Shown here piece by piece: positions 1-11,961 of a DNA stretch of 64,000 bases (the first letter of the stretch is position 1; each line of letters begins with the position of its first letter). The DNA is taken from positions 2,256,864 through 2,320,863 of the forward strand of contig NW_006497658.1 of the NCBI RefSeq assembly GCF_000471905.2, written 5' to 3'. Under the pieces are notes generated by a model. It was not told the origin of the DNA. It did not search any database and saw only the letters and a list, made by a program, of their open reading frames with translations. A program made the translations under genes and the position numbers. This stretch comes from Amborella trichopoda (lineage: Eukaryota > Streptophyta > Magnoliopsida > Amborellales > Amborellaceae).

Positions 1-3000
1 TTCCAGTGGACGAAGAACCTGGTAAGTTACCAGTGGAGATTATCTTCTCTTTTTCATTTTCTCTGGTATCATTTGATCCCCCCAAGTGACCAGCAGGTTC
101 ACTGTTGTTACCAGACTCACTAAACACTAACTCCTTTCCTCTATTGTTCAATCCTTTGAGAGTGCCATCTCCATTATTGATACCTGATATTGATTGAACA
201 AAGACAATGAAAATTTATTGGTAAATATAATCAAAAGAAATGGGTAAAGAGAATCTATAGTAAATGTCCAATGGACTCTAGAGACGTAGTCCATTGTGTT
301 AGCTGAAATGACAGACAGTGACAGAGAAATGACATGACCCCACTGGCGGGTCCCACTCTCTTCATCACCATCCATCACTTCATATTACATTGATGATTCA
401 ATCAAAGTGACATGTCCATACAACTATAAAATTATAAAAACGTAACATCTATTTTAAAAACAAACACAAGATACGTCAAGTTCTAAGTTAAGTAAGAGAA
501 TAAAATGCATCAAAAAATACAATGCATAGGGACATCAATAAATAAAAGGCATAATTTATGTATATTCTATAACATAGTAAACGAGGCCAGTTAGTGCACA
601 CACCCCATACATCTCACATGATCACATCCTTCAACTAAGAAAAGAGAGGCTAAAAACTAGGCCCTCCAATCTAAATACTAAATAAAAATAACATTTACTT
701 AACACAGTTTATAAATATAATAATAATAATAATAAGTTTCCTATTACAATATCATGCATGTTTTAGAGATTTTGTAGTATCAAGTTTCAATACCAAAAGT
801 ACAATACCAGTTAACATACATTTGTATTCTGAAATATAATAGTCTTTTTCACAATAACTTGAACTAATAAAATGGAGGGTAGGCATATCTAGCCGTTCTT
901 TTAAGATTTTATGAGACAATAATAGGGGCCATGTGAAGCCCTATTCAAATGGAGGAGCAGCCTAAAAATAGTGGATCTTTCCTTAATAGGGCCAAAAGTT
1001 ATCCCCCATTAATAAATGATCAATATGGCGAGCCAGCTGAGCCCCTTTATAAGCAAGTAATAAATAAGTTACAGTCAGCCCTGTTTAGCCTCGACGATCA
1101 GTTTTTGGGGGTCATAACACCCTAAATATTTCTTGATAAATATGACATGTACGATTTAAATGTTGTAGCATGTCAGGGGTTGCAGACACTGAAATGTTTG
1201 TCATTTTGCCCGGTCAAGGTAACATAGACGTGAATGCATGTAGAATCAACTTGCCTTCAGTCAGTTCAAAGGAGCCCAATGCAATTTCAAGATGCAGTTT
1301 CCTGGGAACTAAGCCATTTCTGCACATAACAAGATGCCATCACATTATGCCATAAGAGTGAAAAAGACAACAATGGCACACGCCAATAATTGACATGCCT
1401 AATTTAGAGGCCTGAGGAAGGAAGCAATACGCATACCGAAAAGCTAAAAAGACAAGGCATTGAGCTCTGAGTTGTCTCAGATGGTGCTCCTTGAAAGGAG
1501 CATTCGATGAGGCAGAAGCTTGAGGTAAGACAGGGGGCTTTGATACATCTTTCATACCTAAATTTCTGGCCATACCCATTTCCCTGCCAACATTAGTTTC
1601 ACTGCTTGTACCGTGTAGAGATGCATCAGATGTTTGTTTTGCAAGGGATTCTTGATCTCTTCGATCAGAGAACTCACTATTCCCTACAATGCTCTCCTTT
1701 CTTGGTCCCTGGGTCCCTAAGCCCTGCTTAAATCAGCAAAGAATAGGGCAATTCTGACAAATTAGCCCCAAAATAAAGTTTAATGACAATAGCATCTAAT
1801 ACCCACATAGGAATATTAACATAACAGGAAATGCAACACAACTTGCATTGTTCTTGCTATCCCATGGGTAACAAATGGAAGATATACAGAAATTACGAAG
1901 AATTTATCCACAGATATACACACATTGATGGAAACAATCACAAGAAAACACACTCTATTATCTATACATCAATAACTACCAGACATAATTCTTAGGATAT
2001 GTTTCTCTATTGTCCAAACTTGCAAATGAGGCAAACTAAGAAGTGAATTAGGAGCTAAAGTTAGCATATAGTTATGCCGTTTGACTACGGTAAACACGAT
2101 TTAGCTGTAATTGAGTCAGTGAGTTCTATTTGTTTATCCTTCCATTCTCAATTGGTAACTCCATTTCATTGATGCCCAACATTGAACTAGATAGCCACTG
2201 TGGATGGTTTCGCTAGTCTCTATAAAAGAAAATAGGAACTAAATGCTTTCCATCCACAGACCATTTTCAACTTGTTCAGCTTCCAAATGCAATTTTCAAG
2301 AATACTATGAACGGAAGTACTCATTGCAACCAATTAATTTTCCTTACATTTGAACAGATTTCAGCTATTTAATACAGTAAAGGGGAATCTAAGCAGATGC
2401 ACGATGATGAAAATTTCTGTAAGGAAAAACAGAACAGAAAGATATAGGCAAGCCACAACGCTTACACAAATGATGTTACAAAGAAAATGATGATATGAAG
2501 AAGCACAAGTAGTCAGTAGGCTTAATCAAATGCTCTTCTTGACTCCCCATAGTAGCAATTCGTATCCCATGAACTTTGCCTCTACTTGGAAGTGGTAATA
2601 TCAATGTAGTTCTTCTCTTTTCATTCTTCTTTTCGGTCTAGCTTCTCTAGAAAATACATCAATATAGTGCTTCTTTTTTCTTTTTCTTTTCATTTTCCTT
2701 ATCATTTTTTCCTTTTTTTTCCTTTTTTTTCCTTTTTTTTTTTGCTTGGAATTTTGAAACTCACAAGGGATGGGCCCTACCAATATGCCAAATGGAACCC
2801 AAAATAGTTTTTCTTTTCTGAAGCCAGGTGCTTTATTTTTTCTTAAAGGGGCTAGGATGTAGAGTATCACATAATGTACAATGAGCATTTTTTTTTTAAA
2901 AGTTCATAATGTATAGTGAGCATTTACATCATTACAAACAAATATTCTATCGAACAATAAATCATGGGATAAAAAAGCATATCAGGGGATGAGAAACAAT

Positions 3001-6000
3001 CCAAAAAGTTCATCTTAGCTTGGACTAATGATGAAAACCAGGAAGTGATAAGAAGGGGGGGGAGAAACAAGAAGAGCTAGCCCAATTGGCTATCTTCTTG
3101 ATTAGATTTACATTCCGTCACACAATTTCCAATAAAAGAGACGACTTCTTATAGATTTTAAACCCAACTCTAAATGATTTAGACCCCTCACCAAGTCCTC
3201 ATACATTGACAGACACAAAGCCACGCAAAAACCCTCAAAGCATGGACCAAACAAAGAATTATATTATTTAAAAAACATTGCAACTCATCAAGTAATAATA
3301 CTTAATAAAAACACTATTATCCCTTACCCATTTTACCCCTACTTTATTTATTGATTATTTAATTAAAATGCTAAATATTTCTTAAAGTGCCCATAAAATC
3401 CCTATGGAAATAAAAACCAAAGTGCCTCTTAACACAATCTACATCGGTCAACTCACCCTCCAGTTAGAAAAATCTTCACCAGACATCCATTCCACTTCAT
3501 TTGAACCTTGATGCAGGAAGGAAAGGTGAAAATTAAATCCACCTTTCCCATTCGCTGTAAATTAAGTCAAGAGAAGAACTTTCTTCTTTCATAAAATAAA
3601 ATGCATTTCAATAACATAAGCCTTTCAAAATGTGACATCCAACCTTTTATAAACTTATGAAATCCTAAAATTAACTTAGGATCCAAGAAAACATTTAATA
3701 CTCTAAAATACCCCTGAACAATACTACAATTTCATAAATACCCATGTAAACAGTAACGCATGAACAATACCCGTGAACAGTAACATAGTACCAATAAAAA
3801 GTAAATAAAAATATATATAAAAAACCCTAGAATACCTGGAAAACTTAAAAGCCCTAAAATAAATATTAAAACTAAAATTAAAATATACATCTCTTGAAAT
3901 TAAACAAAAATTAAAAATTAGAATAGTTTGTCCTGAAATCATTCTCTCCTGGTTGGAAAAAACTCGTCCTCGAGTTTTGAAGTGTGCTAAGATGAATTCA
4001 ACATCAAAACCACCTTCTTCTTCTTCTTTATTGGCTCAAATATTATTCACAGTAAAAAAAATTCTTCAAGAAACGGATCCTGATATATATATTGAAGAAT
4101 AAATGCAAATCTACCACATTTGGCTAAACTCCCATTGAAATCATGTAAGATACTCCAAACTCAATGTTCTGATCTTTAGAGGCTTTCTCGACATTTATTT
4201 CATTACTCTTAGAATCTAAGGCCACAATTTGCATATCCTGAGTCGACCTTGCTTCCACTGCACTACTCTTATTCCATTGCCCTAAATCTCCTAAATATTC
4301 CACCTCTTTGATATCCTTAAGATCTTCATATTTTTCTTCGTCAAAGATCAGTTCGCCCACAAAATAAATTTCTTCATCATAGATCGGATATCGTGCAAGA
4401 TCTTGTTCTTCGTCTGTGCATCATCGAAGATTCAAGGTGAATCGCAATCTACAACTTGCTCATTTTGGATACAGTTTTGATCAAAATCAGTATTATCCTC
4501 CTTAAAATAGAAAACCCTACAATGATGTCCCCCACGTATAGGTCTTATATCACCTTCCTCACTCAACTCTTCAGGCGGAGCACATAGGTAAAAACGGTGA
4601 TACTCAAGTACTTCAAAATTATGCTCCCGTGGATGCCATCGCACATCAATCCCATCTATGTAGTTTGACACGCCATCAGTCCGTTCCCCCTCAAACTTAA
4701 ACATTGATTCGTGCCATTCTCCATAAAGACGCTCACGATTTGGATCTGTCCCCATAATTTCCTCTTCATTTAGGGCACGTTGTTGCAGGTGTGTCACTTG
4801 CGCAGCAAAAGTCTGTAACCCTCTCGGGCAAGTTGTTGATTTCATTGCGCAGTGGGATCAGATTGGCATCCCTACGGCTAAGACCTCCATGACCAGCCAT
4901 CACAATCTCTAACCATCTTCGAACCATGCTCTGATGGCACTTGATGCAGGAAGGAAAGGTGAGAAATTAAATTCATATTTTTCCCAATCCCCAAACAAGT
5001 AAATCAGCAATAAAGGAGAAAACATCATGGTTGTAGAGTAAGCCACGAGCAGAACTTTCTTCTTTTATAAAAGACAATTCATTCCAATAACATAAGCCTC
5101 CCAAAATGTGACATCAGCCTTTTATAGACTTATGAAACCCTAAAATTAACTTGTGATCCAATAAAACGTTTAAGACTCTAAATACCCCTAAACAATAATA
5201 AAATTTCATAAATACTCATGTGAACAGCAATGCATGAACAGTACCCATAAATAGCAAATAAAAAAATACAAAAAAAAACCTAGAATCCCAAGAAAACTTA
5301 GAACCTAAAATTAAATCTTAAAACTAAAATTAAAATATACATCTCTTGAAATTAAACAAGAATTTGAATAATTTAGCCTTGCATCACTTAGACCTTAGTC
5401 TTGGTGGTTGGTGGCGTAATCCAACACTCGCCATGATGTTCCAAAGACCTTCACATTTTAATAACCGGTTCACCATATATTATTGGACTGCCTACTTTAA
5501 AAACAAAAGTTGTAATTCATGGAAAATCCTCTCAGAAAAGGATATTCTCCCTTCAGAAAAGGATCTCCATACACGGGGAAAAATTTCAAACTCTTCATAA
5601 CATGAAGTCATTCGTCCATCAAAATAGGTTTCCCCACAAGTATTTCTCATCTGCATCTTATCATCTAAAATGGGTCGTACCAATTGACAAGTTTTCACCA
5701 TGGATGTTGAGAATGAGAAGAGCCATCCCACCTCATCTCCATGGTCTTGAGCATGCCTTAGGACTCAAATCATCCAACTTCAAGTCTCACTTCTTCTGGC
5801 TCTACTTGCAAAATACGGCAATTGAAGCGATTCACATTGGCACTTAATGAATCGTTCGATACGTTTCCATCTTCATATCGAGTTCTGATCAATGCATCAA
5901 ATGTTGTGTCAAATGCTCTAATCTTGTCAAATTTCTTAAATCTCTTTATCCATTCGGGGGATTCTTCTGGGGCCCTCAAGCACAACGTATCCTTCGTACG

Positions 6001-8648
6001 ATCAGTGATTTATTGGACAGCGGAATATTTTAATACCAAATGATGCCAACTAGGAAGAGAGACGAAGAAAAGAACAGAAGAATAACTAATCCAATGGCTC
6101 TAATCAGTTAAATTTAAAACCTGTTATTGTATTTTTAGGCAACATAGAAGACTTCATATAGACCCCAAATGTAAGTCTAGATGCTTCTAAAGGCCCCTCA
6201 ACAAGTCCCCATATAATAGAAGACCAGAAAGCACATAAAAGACCCCAAACATTGATTAAAGATAGACTTCTTATCTCCAAAACACATTGGAAGATAGATT
6301 TATTATCTTTAAGACACATTGGCATTCATCGAGTGACAATGTATAATAAAAAACTCTGTTATCATTTACTTAATGTACCGCTATTTTTTAAAAATTGTTT
6401 GACTTTTATAAATGTGTATAGTAATTACAGTGCCCACAAAAAGTGGTAAAAATGGCAGCCCACAACATGGGTGCTCATAATACAAGAGGAATGATAGAAA
6501 AAGCAATAACAGAGAACCAAAGCTAAAATTAAAAAACAATTTCACCGAGAGACAAATGGCGGGCATCGCAACCTTTTCTTGATACAAGCTAGGTTGGAGG
6601 TTTCACGAAACCGCTCTACTGAGTTGAAGTGCTTCTCTATCGCCGAAATTTGAGCACGAAATGTCCCTTGGACCCATGCTGCCAGGACGTGAGAGGGGCC
6701 AGAAGGGAAAAGAGTGATGGGGTGATGGTGGATAGGGGCAGAGAGCGAGAGGAGTGGTGATCCGAGGGGTGGTAGAGGGATGAAGTTCCGTGGGATAACA
6801 AGTAGGGTAAAGAGAGAAATAAATGGAAGAGGGATTTCAGAAATAGTGAAGTGAGCAAAGAGGAAAGAGAGCGGAGGGTTGAGGAGAGAACAAGAAAAAG
6901 GAAGAGAAATTTGCCGTTATTTTTATTTATTGATCATTTTAATTTACTAATTATTCCTAAACCGCCACTCAAATTCTGAAACTAAAAACCAAAATACCCG
7001 TAACTCATCTACATCAACCACTCCTAATCAACAATTGTACTGGCCTTTTCAAATAAATGGTTGAAGGTATTTCTTAAATAAAAATGCTAGGTTGAAGGTG
7101 AAACAAATGACATGCTAGTGCAGCCCCCACCTAATGACATTCGGTCAATGTTTAAGTAAAAATTTATATAAGTTGGAACTCACCCAAGTCCACTTGGCTT
7201 CAATGCAGGACCAGGGTTCTTGGCTCCTACACGAAACAGTGAGGAGTGTGGTGGGATAGGATTGTAGGGTATGAGGATAAGGTTTTTGAAAGTTAGGGTT
7301 GTTGTAAGTGGCTTTGGCTTTATGGGCCAAGGTACAGGGCTAAGGTTTGGTAGGGGTTTTAGAACAATGGTTGTAAATGAGCTAGGTTTCGGTTATAACT
7401 AGATGGTTAAGGGGCTAGAATTAGGTTGATGGTGGTCGGCTAGGTTTGTAGATGGAAAGGGACATGGACACGAGAATAGGGTCAGGTGGAGTAGAGTGGC
7501 ACAAAGGGTGTAAGATGGACATTATTGGAATCCTTCAGGTAAATGATAGGGGATAGCCATGAAAGTGGATTAAGATTAAAATTTACATGATGTGTGGCTG
7601 GTCTGGGCATGGGAAAGTTGGGTAAAAGGTTTTAGACTGTGGAAGTGGCTGGTTGGTGGCATAGGGATGATGATGTAGGGGCAGGCAACTAAGGAGGAGA
7701 AGAAGATGGTTGCCGTGGAGGGAAGAAGGGGATGGACAAAAGGACGAGTTTGTTGGTTAGAAGAAGGTGAAGGAGACTGGCATGCATCAAGAGGGTGAAG
7801 AAGGAAATAGGATGGGGCATAAAAGAAGACGAAGGGAAGGGCACAACAACTGGGAGAATCTGGAAGTATTTAGAATATAGTAAGGAAGGATTTATGGGGA
7901 TACTCTGCTTTAAGAAAACAAGCTCCATTACAGGAAAGTAACTTCATGAAAATGAAACTAAAGGAAAAATAAATGAAACTAAACCTAATATTTAAGAAAG
8001 GAATGACCCACAACCGTCATAACTCTCATAATCAAGCTTCCGACCATGATTAAAGCCAAAAACACCAAAAATGGAAAAAATCCAATGGTGGTCCTAGATC
8101 TTAAAGAGACCTTCGAAATGAGCTTTGAATCACTTCAAAAGAACACAACCCCTCCCCAACCCAACCCCTCCTTTTTTTTCCCGAACAAACAAAGAAATGA
8201 TTTAGTGATTTGCTGCATTTTATTTAAAACTCAGATGGTATTACATGATTCTTTAAGAACTTCCAAGTTTGACTAAAGTGGAATAGGTTTCCTTAATATC
8301 CAAGGACCTAAAGCCTTCATAAGCGCAATGGAGTTCTGCAGGCACTTCTTTAATAGGCCCCCATCTATCACTCTCCTCAATTCCCTATCAAANNNNNNNN
8401 NNNNNNNNNNNNNNNNNNNNNNNNNNNNNNNNNNNNNNNNNNNNNNNNNNNNNNNNNNNNNNNNNNNNNNNNNNNNNNNNNNNNNNNNNNNNNNNNNNNN
8501 NNNNNNNNNNNNNNNNNNNNNNNNNNNNNNNNNNNNNNNNNNNNNNNNNNNNNNNNNNNNNNNNNNNNNNNNNNNNNNNNNNNNNNNNNNNNNNNNNNNN
8601 NNNNNNNNNNNNNNNNNNNNNNNNNNNNNNNNNNNNNNNNNNNNNNNN

Positions 8649-8690
<42 letters not shown>

Positions 8691-11681
8691 CTCCCCCCCC
8701 CCCTGGCCCTGTAATTCTTGTGCATGTTCTTGCTTGTCTTAAATTTGCTGCTCCCATACTTGAGAAGCACCCTTCTCCATTTTCTGCTTCAGTTACTTTT
8801 TTTTGTATAACATTATATTTATTAGTTACTTCAGCATTTCTGGGATCCTTTTAAAAGGAAAAAAAAGGATGACCACCACCACCAATAACCACATGCAACA
8901 CAACTATGTTTCTGGGTAATTCTCTGTTTTTTCTTCTTCTTTTTTTTTTCCTGCCAAGATATGCATTCAATAAAATTACGTCTTCAGGTAATTCTTTTTC
9001 AATATCCAGATCTCTCAATCTTAATAGTTAATATTATTTTGCAGTATGGAAACAAAAATATAAAAAGATTACATGTTTTACCATGAAAAGCTTCTTTTAG
9101 CAGTTGTTGATAACCATAGGAATGTAGTATAGGATGTACATCGAATTTAAAGATGCAATAGATGGGAACATACAGAAGAGAGATATCATGGGAGTAGAAA
9201 ACTGCCCAAAAACAAATACATATGCACTGCAGATGTCATCAGTAGAACAGGTACAGTAAGGCATCTGATTATCAATACCAAAAATAAAACTCAGACAAGT
9301 ATCAAAGATTTTAGAATCTGATCAACATTTTGGTATCTGAAACAAAAATCAACACAACTGCTTATTATCATCTCTGCATTCAGATCCATGAACTGTTGGA
9401 TTGTGTGCTAATGTATGTCCTATTTTATGGAATAGACACCTGTACAGGTAACAAAGAAGCAAGAAGCCATCTTCTTTATTTGCATTGGCAAAAGAATGTT
9501 TAGGCCCATCTACTTGCCATAAGACCTTCACAACAAATAGATGCAGAAGCAGTTATGCTTAGAGTAGATTAATCCAAATTATACTCCCGAACTTTTTCAT
9601 GAACAAGAACCAGATATCATCCAAAAAGTGCGTTTACTGTTCAATAATCGATAGAATATTAGTCTTGACATAGAACAGAGAGAAAAGACACAAGACAACT
9701 GTTATCTTCTCCGTTAAATTTTCATCATATGATCATCTAACTGCACTAAAACGGAGGCCAATCACAGTATCAGATCTCATACTGATGAAAAGAACATGTG
9801 TTTAAGGCATGGAATTCAATGGGCAAAAAGAAACAAAAGATTCATAATTACCTTCATAAAAAGACCCCGGCTAGCATCACACGAGGGGTTTGTTGTTGAG
9901 TTAGTGCCATACAAGCTATTATTGAACAACCCAGGTGGTCCACTAATACCACCCACATCCCCATCTTTCATAACAGTAACTTCTCGAGCAACTTGAGAGA
10001 TACCATGATCTTGCCAACCTTTAGTACTTTTAGTAATGTGGGATACTTCGGAGGATTGCCCAGAAAAATCATTAATCTGATCTTCCGGCAATCGCAAATC
10101 TTTCTTCAACTCTCTTGCAGAGGAAACAAAGGAGGGTTCGTCTATTGAAAGCCCTGAAACAGAATTTGGAACAAGATTAGATCTTTTATATTGGATCTAG
10201 AATAAAATTTTACTTTGTTTGATTAAACCAACCTCCAGAACTAGGAATTCCAAATCTGGGATGTGATGGACCACCTTTAGATTGCCCAAAAGCATCAACA
10301 CCTGAAGAAACTTCTCCTTCTTCCATGTGCATCATAGATTGAGCCCCCATTTTTGAGCCTGCTTTTACTTTAACAGCAGCTTTTTCAGGGATGAAACCTG
10401 GCATATCATCGGGCTTGCCCCTTAATGCATAAGAGTCGATGCCACTCGAAAAAGACGAGATCTGATTCAACTGATCATTGTGTTGCCCAAAACTGATCAG
10501 ACGAGCTTGTTCATCACCTTTAATCATAATCTGGCCTTGCATATCGCCCTGGTTAACAATCTTCCCCTTCTTTAAACTTGGGCCCATAGAGCATGGAGCA
10601 TTTCTCTGTTGTGAATTTTCTAAGTATCCCTCATTTGGATTCAGCCCAGAATCCCCTCTCCTTCTCTTAGCATTAAGTCTTCTATCAATCACATCCTTTC
10701 CAGCATCCTGATCATCGGACCTCACATTATCATTCCTCTCCTGTTGGTGACCAGATTTAAAATCTTCAACAGGGGGAGTGTTTACAGCATCATGCTCAGA
10801 GGCTTTACTTATCCTTTGGAACATATGTAAATCCACTGGCCCTTCAAATGGCTTTTTGAAATTTACATTTCCCTGCTTGGATATTTCATTCTCAGATAAA
10901 GGTACATGCCATGGACTAAGAGGCCCACCTTTGTGAGACAGATTACTAATACCAAGTCCCATGGTGTTTGATGTTTCCTTCTCCTTCATTCTTGCCATAC
11001 CAGAGTCAACGGGATCGACTGCATGACCACTTTCATTTCCACTACGACTGGCTCGTGAACTTGAATCCCCAACTTCAAGCCCACTAGCCAAGCCTAGACG
11101 AGATGACTTCAAAACATTAATGTCCAGACCATGCTGAGCAATAACAGTTTCCATAGCCCTGTAAAATATATCTTTTGAACGAAATAAGTACATATAAGAA
11201 TTTTATTTTAAAAAAAAAAGAAATCTACATGACTGTTAAATGAAAATTTAGGACATCTTATTCAAAGTTTTTTATCACAGCAAATCTTTCAATCTCCCAT
11301 ACCATCTGTGACGTCCTAATACAAGTAAATCACTTCAAAAGATAGCTAAGGAGTTCATTTTTCGTTCCCCTAATCTTGACCACTGTAATTAACAATACTA
11401 AAAAAATAGATATAGTGTTGTATATCACCTGGATATGACTTGATAAGGCAAGGAATGCTCCTTCCCACTTATTTTCATATGTTGGCATATCTGTGATGTT
11501 CCAAGAAAGAGAAACTATCAAATGCAGTTCTCCCTGAATTATAAGCTAAAGAGTATGGAAACCATTTGACACATACCACATAAAGTTTTGTTGCTAATTT
11601 GGCTGGCTCATCCGTCGACTCGCGTATCAACTTGTGAAGGAAGTTAGCAGCCTCTACCTCAACTTGAGGAGATGATGCCAT
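1..11681 (-). CDS. SYD: SYD (SPLAYED)-type SWI/SNF chromatin-remodelling ATPase, N-terminal part (partial, 7 exons)
   Basis: Coding exons read on the minus strand are 11681-11577, 11490-11429, 11158-10233, 10153-9852, 1723-1437, 1319-1255 and 183-1, continuing past position 1. All phases agree and give about 643 codons. The start at 11681 opens MASSPQVEVEAANFLHKLIR, followed by DEPAKLATKLYV and YQVISRAMETVIAQHGLDI, which match the conserved N terminus of plant SYD. Exons 3-4 are polar and disordered with a basic NAKRRRGDSGLNPNEG segment. Exons 5-6 encode HLRQLRAQCLVFLAFRNGLV then PRKLHLEIALG (about residues 545-575), a helical block conserved in SYD and reminiscent of the QLQ domain. Exon 7 ends near PGSSSTG, also typical of SYD. 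The HSA, SnAC and SNF2 helicase domains must lie outside the window. From family knowledge, SYD is a nuclear SNF2-class ATPase that moves nucleosomes at developmental genes. The intron between exons 4 and 5 is 8.1 kb and a small extra exon there cannot be excluded, although both sides are phase 0. Confidence 0.93.
184..1254 (-). other. Non-canonical GC-AG intron of the SYD gene
   Basis: The donor after exon 6 reads G|GCAAGT (1254-1249) instead of GT, and the acceptor is CAG at 186-184. Using the GC donor keeps the frame (TEG joined to INNGDG). The nearest GT, four bases further on, would bring an in-frame TAA just after the junction. Apart from a short (TAA)n at about 718-735, the intron holds nothing recognisable. 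Confidence 0.82.
2669..2752. repeat. Pyrimidine (T/C) low-complexity tract
   Basis: This is a nearly pure T/C run on the plus strand with repeated units of about eight T followed by CC. Read in reverse it gives a spurious lysine-rich open frame. It lies within the long SYD intron. Confidence 0.85.
3070..3485 (+). repeat. Diverged direct repeat, copy 1
   Basis: It aligns in the same orientation with 6083-7035. Shared blocks include CCCCTCA(C/A)CAAGTCC, a stretch around TTTATTTATTGAT, and AACTCATCTACATC-like text near the end. This copy is uninterrupted. The two copies flank the small LTR element at 3509-5358 plus about 700 bp of unassigned DNA, so they may be LTRs of an older element or a local duplication. 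Clear TG/CA ends could not be defined. Confidence 0.55.
3509..3906 (-). repeat. 3' LTR of the small LTR element
   Basis: It is bounded by TG and CA in the minus orientation and aligns along its length with 4942-5358, with scattered substitutions and a few short indels (for example 'AATTAAATTCATATTTTTCCC' -like text only in the other copy). Confidence 0.8.
4124..4890 (-). pseudogene. gag-like remnant inside the small LTR element
   Basis: Minus-strand frames start just after the primer-binding site with MAGHGGLSRRDANLIPLRNE, similar to the short basic starts of plant Ty3 gag proteins. A 137-codon frame (4845-4432) follows, which includes DIRPIRGGHHCRVFYF. An acidic frame (4360-4124) comes next and contains GELIFDEEKYEDLKDI, and the text just before it reads YPIYDEEI, as in the gag-protease linker of plant gypsy elements. 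The frames are separated by stops and shifts, with no protease, RT or integrase. Assignment to a gag relative rests on position and these motifs only. Confidence 0.5.
4942..5358 (-). repeat. 5' LTR of the small LTR element
   Basis: In the minus orientation it begins TGTTTAATTTC and ends CTGCATCA, two bases before the primer-binding-site-like sequence. It is about 20 bp longer than the 3' copy. Confidence 0.8.
5359..6082. other. Unassigned intronic DNA with a coding-like minus-strand stretch
   Basis: Between the small LTR element and the second direct repeat, the minus strand has an open stretch (about 5985-5770) reading CLRAPEESPEWIKRFKKFDK with charged, protein-like composition. It has stops on both sides and no splice sites that I can pair. 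It may be a fragment of a transposon-captured or older element gene. No family is recognised. Confidence 0.3.
6083..7035 (+). repeat. Diverged direct repeat, copy 2 (interrupted)
   Basis: It aligns with 3070-3485 in two blocks, 6083 to about 6385 and about 6911-7035. The roughly 520 bp between them is absent from copy 1, which marks a later insertion whose left part is a LINE 3' tail. Confidence 0.55.
6400..6910 (-). mobile_element. 5'-truncated LINE tail insertion
   Basis: On the minus strand, 6490-6410 reads GAGCACCCATGTTGTGGGCT and then TTTTTACCACTT. The same tail occurs at 39484-39586 (plus) and about 35930-35840 (minus), the latter next to a LINE RNase H domain. The insertion splits the repeat at 6083-7035. 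No coding domain remains here. The right part is purine-rich on the plus strand (GGAGAGAACAAGAAAAAGG-like). Confidence 0.55.
7040..8392. other. Unassigned intronic DNA, partly purine-rich
   Basis: About 7180-7900 is G-rich on the plus strand (many GGTTAGGGTT, GAAGGAG and GGGATAG-like words). No gene is seen. Next to the assembly gap, the minus strand at 8392-8276 has 39 open codons (RELRRVIDGGLLKKCL) ending in TAG. It is too short to assign. Confidence 0.5.
8393..8648. other. Assembly gap (256 N)
   Basis: 256 undetermined bases sit directly beside a (TC)n run, so the gap is probably an unresolved microsatellite. Open frames across it are artefacts. Confidence 0.98.
8649..8703. repeat. (TC)n microsatellite followed by poly-C
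   Basis: About 20 TC units are followed by CTCCCCCCCCCCC. The array may extend into the adjacent gap. Confidence 0.95.
8704..9851. other. Intronic DNA with nothing recognisable
   Basis: AT-rich sequence with T-runs. No exon, transposon ends or RNA gene could be identified on either strand. Confidence 0.6.
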
Positions 11682-11820
11682 CCTGGAAAAGAGAACTGCA
11701 GAGTGATGAAACAGAGGGTAAGAAAAAGGACATAGGTGGCATTCAAGTTCATCACAACGAAATCCAGTGACAAAAAGGCAATTAGCTGGGAGATATTCAC
11801 CAAAGTGTAAAACAGTGTAC

Positions 11821-11961
11821 CTATAACAATTTGAAAATTATGATGGATTTATGTATTGCATCGTAAAATTTCAGCAGTGATTTCATCTCCATACACCCTT
11901 GAAGAATCCCACCTTCACCTCCAGAAATGGATTCATCAAAATCAATAGCTGCATCCAAAGC
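11821..11961 (-). other. Probable 5' UTR exon upstream of the SYD start
   Basis: The acceptor is TAATTTCAG just above 11961 and the donor is TATAG|GTACACTG at 11821/11820. The exon is open in one frame to a TAG at its last bases and reads ALDAAIDFDESISGGEGG, continuing to MEMKSLLKFYDAIHKS. The next exon probably starts at 11695 after CTGCAG and carries the SYD ATG. It could be a non-coding leader exon with an upstream open frame, or the end of a separate small gene. Confidence 0.5.

Larger units (their letters stand above)
3509..5358 (-). mobile_element. Small non-autonomous LTR retroelement (TRIM/LARD-like, Ty3-derived)
   Basis: Two direct LTR copies (3509-3906, about 398 bp; 4942-5358, about 417 bp) flank roughly 1.0 kb. 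On the minus strand each starts TGTTTAATTTC and ends CTGCATCA. Next to the 5' LTR, 4939-4928 reads TGCCATCAGAGC, close to the initiator-Met tRNA primer-binding site TGGTATCAGAGC. Just before the 3' LTR the strand reads GAGGACGAGTTTTTTCC and a purine-rich AGGAGAGAATGA, as at the end of Ty3 polyproteins followed by a polypurine tract. No pol is present, so movement would have needed an autonomous relative. No convincing target-site duplication was found. The LTRs differ visibly, so the insertion is old. Confidence 0.8.
1724..9851 (-). other. 8.1-kb SYD intron, host of several transposons
   Basis: This intron runs between phase-0 junctions. It contains a pyrimidine tract (about 2669-2752), a diverged direct repeat (3070-3485 and 6083-7035), a small LTR element (3509-5358), a LINE tail (about 6400-6910), an assembly gap and a (TC)n run. 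The stretch 1724-2668 shows no recognisable feature. Confidence 0.8.

Noticed and set aside
2601..2888. Lysine-rich minus-strand frame
   Set aside because: Translated from a T/C tract inside the SYD intron.
8273..8770. Open frames of 126-165 codons across 8.3-8.7 kb
   Set aside because: They span the 256-N gap and a (TC)n run. Only about 39 real codons remain on one side.
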